Positions 24,477 to 31,518 of a DNA stretch of 64,000 nucleotides are shown here, one piece after another. The stretch's first letter is position 1, and each line of letters opens with the position of its first letter. Made by a program: the position numbers and the translations under genes. Source of the DNA: Mycoplasma tullyi. GTDB lineage: Bacteria; Bacillota_I; Bacilli_A; Mycoplasmatales; Mycoplasmoidaceae. The DNA lies in assembly GCF_014068355.1 (NCBI RefSeq), contig NZ_CP059674.1, positions 310,001 through 374,000 of the forward strand, given 5' to 3'. Below the pieces are notes generated by a model. It did no database searches and had not been told where the DNA came from. It saw nothing but the letters and a program-made list of their open reading frames with translations.

Positions 24477-24680
24477 AAAAAACAGTCATTTCTGACCGTT
24501 TTAATCATCACCAGCGCCTAGTTGTACTATCTAGAATTACATACAAAAAGGCACTTGCACTTATAGTTTTAATCTAGAATACAACTATAATTACATCCCC
24601 TACGCTTGAACACAATATAAATTGCATCCTACGCCTTGTGGTTTAAAGGGATGCCCAATTAAATAATTAACCGGGCTCAC
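24477..24680 (-). ncRNA. Array RNA copy C
   Basis: Two overlapping TATAAT boxes (minus strand, 24681-24692) precede the RNA. The 5' hairpin is GCCCGGTTAA / TTAATTGGGC, with two G-U pairs. The fourth helix reads TTATAGTT / AACTATAA, a paired exchange relative to the TTTATAAT / ATTATAAA of copy D. The terminator stem has CGGTC / GACTG where copy A has CAGCC / GGCTG, so its pairing is also kept by paired change. Confidence 0.75.
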
Positions 24681-24692
24681 ATTATAATTATA
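24681..24692 (-). promoter_or_regulatory. Double -10 box of array RNA copy C
   Basis: TATAATTATAAT on the minus strand; its upstream hexamer has the same distance to the 5' hairpin as the single box of copies A and D. Confidence 0.6.
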
Positions 24693-24720
24693 TCACCAAT
24701 AGGAAACGAATAAACAAAAC

Positions 24721-24926
24721 AAAAAAACAGCCATTTCTGACTGTTTTAATCATCATCAGCACCTAGATGTACTATCTAGAATTGCATACAAAAAGGCGCT
24801 ATGCATTTATAATTTTAATCTAGAATCCCATTATAAACACATCCCCCACGCTTGAACGCAAAATAATTGCATCCTACGCCTTGGCGTTTAAGGGGATGCC
24901 CAGTTAAATAGTTAACTGGGCTCATC
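24721..24926 (-). ncRNA. Array RNA copy D
   Basis: The best-preserved copy. The extended -10 TGTTATAAT is at 24933-24941. Helices are: perfect GCCCAGTTAA / TTAACTGGGC; long-range CATCCCC / GGGGATG; GGATGCAA / TTGCGTTC; TTTATAAT / ATTATAAA; AGCGC / GTGCT enclosing hairpin CTAGAT-AGTAC-ATCTAG; and terminator with U7. TCTAGA occurs twice, once in the loop of the fourth helix and once in the final hairpin. Confidence 0.78.
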
Positions 24927-24932
24927 ATTGAT

Positions 24933-24941
24933 ATTATAACA
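24933..24941 (-). promoter_or_regulatory. Extended -10 promoter of array RNA copy D
   Basis: TGTTATAAT on the minus strand, matching copy A. Confidence 0.65.
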
Positions 24942-24965
24942 CTAACGGGAAACGAATCACAAAAC

Positions 24966-25171
24966 AAAAAACAGCTATTAATAGCTGTTTCAAAAAACCA
25001 TCAGCGCCTAGATGCACTATCTAGAATTACGTGCAAAAAGGCGCTATGCATTTATAACTTTAATCTAGAATTCCATTATAAACACATCCCCTACGCTTGA
25101 ATACAATATAAATTGTATCCTTCGCCCGGACGTTTAAAGGGATGCCCAGTTAAATAATTAACTGGGCTCAC
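24966..25171 (-). ncRNA. Array RNA copy E
   Basis: Two overlapping TATAAT boxes (minus strand, 25172-25183) precede it. Helices: perfect 5' hairpin; GGATACAAT / ATTGTATTC fully Watson-Crick; TTTATAAT / GTTATAAA; AGCGC / GCGCT fully Watson-Crick. The terminator stem is ACAGCTA / TAGCTGT, changed on both sides from copies A-D. Confidence 0.76.
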
Positions 25172-25183
25172 ATTATAATTATA
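25172..25183 (-). promoter_or_regulatory. Double -10 box of array RNA copy E
   Basis: TATAATTATAAT on the minus strand, matching copy C. Confidence 0.6.
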
Positions 25184-25211
25184 TACAAAATAGGAAACGA
25201 ATCAACGAAAC

Positions 25212-25400
25212 AAAAAACAGCTATTAATAGCTGTTTCAAAAACCTTAACCACCTAGATGTTCTATCTAGAATTGCATACAAATTGGCGCATGCATTCATA
25301 ATTTTATTCTAGAATCCTATTATAAACACTTTCTCTTACGCTTGAACATAACGAAATTGAGTCTTGCGCTCTCTTATTTAAAGTGGGGTTGTTTAAACGA
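25212..25400 (-). ncRNA. Array RNA copy F (promoter-distal, probably decayed)
   Basis: The 3' half and the terminator (same stem as copy E) are preserved, including TTTATAAT / ATTATGAA and the CTAGAT / ATCTAG hairpin. The 5' half is degraded: the 5' hairpin and the CATCCC / GGGATG pairing are lost, and no TATAAT box lies upstream. It may be a dead copy or may be transcribed from a distant start. The 5' limit given is approximate. Confidence 0.5.
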
Positions 25401-25585
25401 GTTTTACCGTTGCTTTAATTCTTTAACTACAAAAATTAAATTGGAGTTGTTTGTCTGATTATTATGAAAAATAACGACATGTTACGATTCGTGTAAAAAT
25501 CTAACTAACTTTTTTCCATCAGTCTAAATATAAATTTATACACATTTTTACACAACATAATTAACAATAGTTAAACATTATTTTC

Positions 25586-25605
25586 ATATATATATATATA
25601 TATAT
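25586..25605 (+). repeat. (TA)10 tract in the promoter of the first TM2 gene
   Basis: Twenty bases of alternating A and T end five bases before a TATAAT (25611-25616), so the tract fills the -35/-10 spacer. Such tracts change length by slippage and could switch the downstream gene. Confidence 0.7.
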
Positions 25606-25645
25606 TCGTGTATAATCAAGAAGAATTTTATTTTAACGATATATT

Positions 25646-25918
25646 ATGGAAAACAAACAAACAAATCCTAACGAAAATCAACAACCTGAAGGAACATCTA
25701 ACGATCGTCCATCATCAAAAAGTAGAACTACAGTTTCTCTTTTATCATTCTTTTTAGGTGGATTAGGTGTTGATAGATTCTACGCTGGTAGAACAGGTTT
25801 AGGTATTGCTAAATTGTTAACTGGTGGTGGTTTAGGTGTTTGAGCACTTATTGACTTTATCATTGCTTTAATGGGTAACATGAAAGACGGTGACGGATTA
25901 AAAATTTCAAATTGATAA
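25646..25918 (+). CDS. TM2-domain membrane protein, copy 1
   Basis: A 90-residue protein, with UGA read as Trp in GVWALIDF and at the penultimate codon. The N-terminal 30 residues are polar (Asn, Gln, Ser-rich). The TM2 domain follows: a helix ending [32 protein letters not shown], then a second helix [13 protein letters not shown]. The DRFYxG turn between two helices is the family signature. Function of TM2 proteins in bacteria is not known. It is followed by a terminator nearly identical to that of the second copy, and both have (TA)10 promoters, so the whole cassette seems duplicated. Confidence 0.88.
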
Positions 25919-25967
25919 TTTTGAAAGTTTAAATCCTAAAAAGCTTAAATATTACTGATATTTATAA

Positions 25968-26000
25968 AAAATAAACAAAGTAGACTTTGTTTATTTTTTT
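25968..26000 (+). terminator. Terminator of TM2 copy 1
   Basis: Stem AATAAACAAAGT / ACTTTGTTTATT and a long T-run. The same stem recurs after copy 2. Confidence 0.88.
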
Positions 26001-26212
26001 TATATATAGATCCAAAATTTGTAACTTAAATTAATAAAAAGACTAAACAACCTATAAGTTTGAACATCTATTAAAATACCTGAAAAACATTAACCTTATA
26101 AGTCGTTAAAAGTTCAAGTTCAAATTATTATTCTTCTTTATTTCATTACAAATCTATAAACATTTCATCAAATAAAATTAAGAAAAAAGAAGTATTTTTT
26201 GCTTTTTTTGCT
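26001..26212. other. Intergenic stretch between the TM2 genes, no gene seen
   Basis: A/T-rich sequence with no open frame of note and no structure I can support. It separates two independently terminated TM2 cassettes. Confidence 0.5.
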
Positions 26213-26232
26213 TATATATATATATATATATA
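26213..26232 (+). repeat. (TA)10 tract in the promoter of the second TM2 gene
   Basis: Ten TA units run directly into TATAAT (26229-26234), so the tract end forms part of the -10 box. Length change would alter the distance to any -35 element. Confidence 0.7.
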
Positions 26233-26268
26233 ATTAGTAATGTTAAATCTTATTTTAAGGAGAACATT

Positions 26269-26520
26269 ATGCAAGAACGAACAATTGACCATGGCGGTGA
26301 CGGTGCATCACCAAAATGTATAGTTGTACTTTCTATTTTATCTTTCTTGTTTGGATATCTAGGTGTTGATAGATTCTACTCAGGTAGAATGGGCTTAGGT
26401 GTTTTGAAATTAATTACAGCAGGTGGCTTAGGTTTTTGATGAATCTGAGACTTCATTACTGCTGTAATGGGCAAGCAAAAAGATGTAGATCGATTACCAA
26501 TTACAAAAAATCGTCTATAA
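26269..26520 (+). CDS. TM2-domain membrane protein, copy 2
   Basis: An 83-residue paralogue of the preceding TM2 gene, too short and too UGA-rich (GFWWIWDF) to be seen in standard translation. Helix 1 ends FLFGYLGVDRFYSGRMGLGVLKL, and helix 2 is FWWIWDFITAVMG. The polar N-terminus differs from copy 1. A strong ribosome-binding site AAGGAGA precedes the ATG. The terminator matches that of copy 1. Confidence 0.87.
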
Positions 26521-26563
26521 AATTTGAAGTTATAAAATACTAAAACAGTACAACATTAGAATT

Positions 26564-26595
26564 AATAAACAAAGTAAACTTTGTTTATTTTTTTT
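26564..26595 (+). terminator. Terminator of TM2 copy 2
   Basis: Stem AATAAACAAAGT / ACTTTGTTTATT with a T-run, two bases different from that of copy 1. Confidence 0.88.
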
Positions 26596-26689
26596 ATGTT
26601 TAGGCAAAATTCAGACTAAATAAAACTTTGCGGTGCTTATTTTTAATTATTAAATAAACTTCAATAATTTTGGAGCAGTTATCCCTTGC

Positions 26690-27481
26690 TTAATACCCAA
26701 TAACTTCTTTCTCAACTAATTCAATGATCCCTTGCTCAATATCACCTACTGCAACAGTATGATACTTATTGTATCTAGGGTTATAAAACCCTAAGTATTT
26801 AATCTTTTCAAACATATCTTTATGAATCGAATGAAGTCCTAATCTTCAATAAACAAAGATCTGTAAAGTCTGTTTTGAATAGTAGACTGGATTAACTGAA
26901 ACCTTAAAATCTCATAAAGTATCTTCTGTAATAAAATCACAGTCTCCACTGATGATTTTATCTGTTAATCCCTTTTCAAATGTTGTTCCATATGAAACTA
27001 ATTCTTTCTGTGAATTAATAAAGTTTAGTGAACGATTAACCATCTCTCTTACATGGTTAATACTTATATCATTTGGGTCTAATATAAAGGGATCTTCATA
27101 TTCTGTTATTCCTTGTCGATAATAGTGATCAAAAGTAGTTAATCTGATTGCAGCTATAATAACATCATCATCTAATGATTCATTAATCTGGTCTAATAAA
27201 TATCAAAAATCGTCTAATTGATTGATTAGTATTGCTCCCATTAAAGATATCTTAAATGATCCATTTGGATCACTTGATAACATGTATCTAGTTAGATAAT
27301 CTACTACAAGCCCCATTAAAGTAGGATGGATGTTTTCTAATTTATGAGATAAAAATTCATCAGGAACTAAAGAATGCTCTTTAAACATTTTAAATGGTAA
27401 ATAACCACCCTTAGGTTGGGTGGTGTATCTAATGACAGTTGTTACTGAACCACTGATTAATTTTGTTTCTTCTTTGTTCAT
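26690..27481 (-). CDS. PD-(D/E)XK nuclease-like protein
   Basis: A 263-residue leftward gene with UGA as Trp at three sites. I recognise no named family, but the stretch around residues 185-215 carries a PD-(D/E)XK core: SGDCDFITEDTLWDFKVS gives the Asp and the D-x-K pair, and KQTLQIFVYWRLG resembles the downstream Gln/Tyr motif of RecB/Cas4-type nucleases. The N-terminal 170 residues are largely helical with no motif. It stands alone, in opposite orientation to the AAA+/subtilase pair, in an island with other defence-like genes. DNA cleavage is an inference from motif order only. Confidence 0.5.
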
Positions 27482-27825
27482 ATTTAGATTTTAGTTGAGA
27501 AAGTCTTATTTATGGCGAAAATATCGTATGTATATATTCTAAGTTAGCTAGGATATCATTAAGAGAATTATTTATGATTTTGCATCCAGTGGAACGGGAA
27601 AAATCAATATCATATTAGAAAAAGCAAGCTAATCGTTTAAAACAAAAACTAATCTGACTTATTGACTATTTATCAAATAATTTCGCAGATGTACTTAACT
27701 CGCTATATTTCTACAGGTAAGAAAAATAAATGTTGTAAATAAGTATTTATAAAATTTGTCCCATATCAATAAAGAATTGTCCCAAAATATAATATAATCT
27801 TAAAAAAGATAGTAGGCGTAATAAC
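27482..27825. other. Intergenic region before the AAA+ gene, with one gene remnant
   Basis: 344 bases without an intact gene. It contains the short remnant described at 27552-27632 and a TATAAT-like box (about 27791) about 30 bases before the GTG of the AAA+ gene, which is the probable promoter. Confidence 0.45.
27552..27632 (+). pseudogene. Possible remnant of a nucleotide- or SAM-binding gene
   Basis: An open stretch of 26 codons between two stops reads RIIYDFASSGTGKINIILEKAS. This resembles motif I of HsdM-type adenine methyltransferases (IYDPAxGTG) or, less likely, a P-loop. No start or flanking homologous sequence is seen. It could be chance. Confidence 0.25.
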
Positions 27826-28893
27826 GTGAAAAAGCAAAACGTTTTAAATTTAATCAAATACCATGTGGAAAGAAATGAAAATTCCTTTAGAGATGAGGCT
27901 ATAACAATAGCAAGATCTTTTGATAGTATCGGAGATTATCAGTTGTCTGAGTATATTTTGGGCTTAATAGCTGAAGCAAATTTATATTCACCGCAAGGTA
28001 GTGATTTCGAAAGCGAGTTTTTAAAACAAATTGAAATAAAAAATTTAGAGGCCTTAAATTTACCGCATGAAATAGTGAAAGATATCAAAGGGATTATTAA
28101 TGCTGTAAATCATAATGTTGGGATTAATAAATTTTTATTCGAAGGATTACCAGGAAGCGGGAAAACAGAAGCAGTAAAAAATGTTGCAAGATTACTTGAA
28201 CGCACACTTTTTAGAGTGGACTTTGAAAATCTGATTGATAGTAAATTGGGACAAACCAATAAAAACATTAGCAAAGTTTTTAAAGAAATAAATATGCTTC
28301 CAAACGCAAATAAGGCCGTGGTCTTATTTGATGAAATTGACGTTATTGCTTTGGATCGAATTAATTCTAATGATGTTAGAGAGATGGGGAGAGTAACGTC
28401 TACGATCTTAAGAGAATTAGACAGATTAACAGACCTTAATAAAGAAATAGTAATAATGGCTACTACTAACCTATATTCCAATTTTGATAAGGCGTTATTC
28501 AGAAGATTCGATTCAGTTATTAATTTTAATAGATATAGTAATGATGATTTAATAGAAGTAGCAGAATACTTTTTTTCTTCGTTTAGCAAGAATTTTAAAG
28601 GGATATCAAAAGATACAAAATTATTTAAAAAGATATTGAAAACAGCAAAAAAAATCCCTTATCCTGGAGAGCTGAAAAACATAATAAAGACATCTCTTGC
28701 TTTTAGTGATCTTGATTCAGAGTATGATTATTTGAAAAGACTATACAATAGCTTAATCGGAAATTTAGAGCAAAAGAATATAAATCAGCTTCATGAAGAA
28801 GGTTTCACTGTAAGAGAAATAGAAAAGTTAAAAGGAGAATCTAAAAGTACTATCTCAAGAAAGTTGCAGAAGGAGAAAGTAGACAGTGAATAA
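27826..28893 (+). CDS. AAA+ ATPase of an IetAS-like pair
   Basis: A 355-residue protein starting at GTG. The AAA+ module shows Walker A EGLPGSGKTEA (about 106-116), Walker B AVVLFDEIDVIA, sensor 1 IVIMATTNLY, and an arginine-finger region FDKALFRRFD. The extreme C-terminus EGFTVREIEKLKGESKSTISRKLQ reads like a helix-turn-helix. The next gene, a subtilisin, overlaps it by 8 bases. AAA+/subtilase pairs of this kind are the anti-phage system IetAS; the assignment is by gene order and motifs. Codon choice (many ATA and AGA) differs from the housekeeping genes around, suggesting transfer. Confidence 0.75.
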   Translation: MKKQNVLNLIKYHVERNENSFRDEAITIARSFDSIGDYQLSEYILGLIAEANLYSPQGSDFESEFLKQIEIKNLEALNLPHEIVKDIKGIINAVNHNVGINKFLFEGLPGSGKTEAVKNVARLLERTLFRVDFENLIDSKLGQTNKNISKVFKEINMLPNANKAVVLFDEIDVIALDRINSNDVREMGRVTSTILRELDRLTDLNKEIVIMATTNLYSNFDKALFRRFDSVINFNRYSNDDLIEVAEYFFSSFSKNFKGISKDTKLFKKILKTAKKIPYPGELKNIIKTSLAFSDLDSEYDYLKRLYNSLIGNLEQKNINQLHEEGFTVREIEKLKGESKSTISRKLQKEKVDSE

Positions 28894-31138
28894 TATACTG
28901 GAATTAAAAGGGAAATTCGATCAAACCCCTAAACCTGTTGTTCCTGGTGGTGGCGTAGCCATGAACGGTAACTTTGACGTCACTACACAGCACTTGTTAA
29001 AATTAGAAACTGATCTACGCAGGATTAAAAAATTTTGGGATGAAAAACCGAGACCGTTTGAAGGAGTTTTAATTAGCGTTTATTACAACAAAATTGTTGC
29101 AAAAAGCAATCGAATTGCAGGGCTTTTTAAAGGTAAGAATTCTAATAAAGCCGTTGTTGGAGCAAAATTTATTAACGATAAGAATGATAAGAAAAGACAC
29201 GCAATAACATATTTTCTTGATGAGTCTGATTTGGCAAAAAGCATAGAATTGATTTCTAACGCTTCCAAAATTTTGTCACAAAAATTTGCAGGAATGATGA
29301 ACAAGAGTAAATTTGAAGATAAAAATTATGTGAATTCACAAGTTTTTGTAAATCAGTCTGTGTCAATGTGAAAGTTTAAACAGGTAATTGCAGATGTATC
29401 ATACATTGAATATTTTGACGTAGAACTTCCTAATACAGACGCAAAGGAAAGTATTATAACTTTGTATGACGTAAAAGAAAAAATCGAATTATTACTTGAA
29501 AAACTTGGGATATACATTTTAGGTAACAGAATTTTAGATAATCAAACTGTTCTTTTGGATGAAAAACAAGTGGAACAACTTTTTGATAAAGCGCCCTATC
29601 TTGTTTCAATGTCGACCGTCGATCTGTCAAGTTTACCGTCTGATGATTCCATAAATGAAGAACAAAAAGAAATGGTGACTATACCAGATCCAACAAATAA
29701 TGAACCTACAATTGGTGTGATAGATACCTTATTCGATAAAAGAGTTTATTTTAGTAATTGGGTTGAATATCATGATATGGTCCATAAGGATATACCAAGA
29801 GATCCAAAAGATTATAATCATGGAACAGCAGTGTCTTCCATTATTGTTGATGGACCAAGATTAAATCCTTGATTGGACGATGGTTGTGGGAGATTTAGGG
29901 TTAAACATTTTGGAGTGGCGGTAGGCGCTCGATATTCTTCATTTTCGATAATAAAAGAAATAAAAAGTATCGTAAAAAATAATTTAAATATAAAGGTATG
30001 AAATATCTCACTTGGTAGTAATCAGGAAATCAACGACAACTTTATTTCAGCTGAGGCTGCAATATTAGATGAAATTCAGTATAAATACGATGTGATATTT
30101 GTTATATCTGGAACAAACAAACCGAATAATAAAGATATAGTGAAAATAGGTTCTCCTGCAGATTCTATTAATAGTATGGTCGTCAACTCAGTTAGTAAGG
30201 ATAATGAGCCTACTGAATATACACGTAAAGGAGTAGTATTATCTTTTTTTTCGAAACCTGACGTAAGTTATTATGGAGGTAGTAAAAAAAGTAAAGAAGA
30301 CTACATTAATGTTTGTGAACCTTTAGGACTGGGAAAACTAACTGGTACTTCGTATGCTGCACCTTGAATTGCAAGAAAATTATCATATTTAATTGACGTA
30401 TTAGGGTTTAAGAGAGAAGTTGCAAAAGCTATGATCATTGATGCAGCGAGAGGTTGGAATGATAATCCTAAAAAAATTGACTTATTTGGACACGGAATTG
30501 TGCCTATTAAAATAAAAGACATTCTTGAAACAAAAGATAATGAAATAAAATTCGTGGTATGAGGTACTAGTGAAAAATGAAATACATCTAACTATAAATT
30601 TCCTGTTCCTCTAAAAGATAATAAGTACCCATTTATTGCAAAGGCGACAATGTGCTATTTTCCAAAATGTAATAGATTGCAAGGGGTAGACTATACAAAT
30701 ACAGAATTGAATTTGCACTTTGGTCGAATAGGAGCTGATGAAAAAATTAAGGATATTAAAGGTGATAAGCAAAATACTGAAGACACATTAGATGGAGAAA
30801 ATTATTACATTTATGAAGGTGGAGCTAGAAAACTGTTTAGAAAATGGGATAATGTAAAGTACATTTCAGAGAAAGAAACAAAAAGAAACATACCAAAAGA
30901 ATCTTATGGAAAAAAATACTGAGGTATGGAAATAAAAACAAATAACCGATTAGATCACCAAGATGGTGTAGGTGTTAAGTTTGGTGTAGTTGTAACACTC
31001 AAAGAAATAAACAAAGTTAATAGAATCGGCGAATTTATTAGAAATTGTTCATCGAATGAATGATTAGTAGAGCAAATTGATATTAAGAAGAGAGTAGAGC
31101 TTCATCAAAAGGTTAATGAAGATATTGAGTGGGAATAG
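28886..31138 (+). CDS. Subtilisin-like (S8) serine protease of an IetAS-like pair
   Basis: A 750-residue protein, GTG start, with about ten UGA Trp codons. The S8 catalytic triad is complete: Asp in IGVIDTLFD (about 280), His in YNHGTAVSS (about 312) and Ser in GTSYAAPW (about 489). The oxyanion Asn is plausible in ISGTNKPNN. There is no signal peptide, so it acts in the cytoplasm, which fits defence rather than secretion. A 270-residue N-terminal domain and a 260-residue C-terminal domain flank the protease and may sense the trigger. A purine-rich AGGAGAAAG precedes the start inside the AAA+ gene. ATA is frequent. Confidence 0.8.
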
Positions 31139-31518
31139 CATAAAAACTAAAAAATCTAGATATATAAAGATTTTCCAGACTGTAAAAACTTTAATAAAAC
31201 ATTAAAAATAAACGTACAGAAGCTTTTTCGACATTTTAGGCGACCTTAGCAAACAACTTTTAGTATCCTAGTTATTTCTATTTTTATTATTCTGAACGCC
31301 TTGTAAAGATACAAATTCTTTGTTAATTACTAAAACTAAAACTTAATAATTAGAATTAAACGAAATCGTTAGTCCTTCTTTCTTACTTAAAAATTAAAAA
31401 TTCACAAAATTCGTATATAATAATTAGAAAACTTTTTTAAATTCTTAAAAAAGGTAATAAATTTGAAATAAAAATAATTTGTACAAACTTTAAGGAAACA
31501 CCGAATTAATCGGTGTAG
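31139..31518. other. Intergenic region after the S8 protease, nothing recognised
   Basis: 380 A/T-rich bases with no supportable gene or RNA. A TATAAT-like box at about 31415 lies about 100 bases before the permease and may be its promoter. It marks the right edge of the accessory island. Confidence 0.5.

Larger units (their letters stand above)
23994..25400 (-). repeat. Tandem array of six structured-RNA units, period 241-246 bp
   Basis: Six head-to-tail units with U-runs (seen as A-runs on the plus strand) beginning at 23994, 24235, 24477, 24721, 24966 and 25212. Every unit has, in minus-strand order, an A/T-rich promoter-like segment, a 5' hairpin, four or more internal helices and an intrinsic terminator. 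None encodes a conserved protein. The two outer copies and copy B are the most diverged; C, D and E are closest. It is not a CRISPR array: there are no unique spacers between short repeats, and the whole 240-base unit is repeated. Confidence 0.9.

Noticed and set aside
23994-25400. CRISPR array
   Set aside because: The repeated unit is the entire 240 bases, with no short repeat/unique spacer alternation and no cas genes nearby.
23994-25400. Plus-strand transcription of the RNA array
   Set aside because: The terminator stems are followed by a long U-run only on the minus strand, and the TATAAT boxes are on the minus strand as well.
31139-31518. Hidden small RNA between the S8 protease and the permease
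   Set aside because: No stable stem, terminator or RNA signature could be supported.
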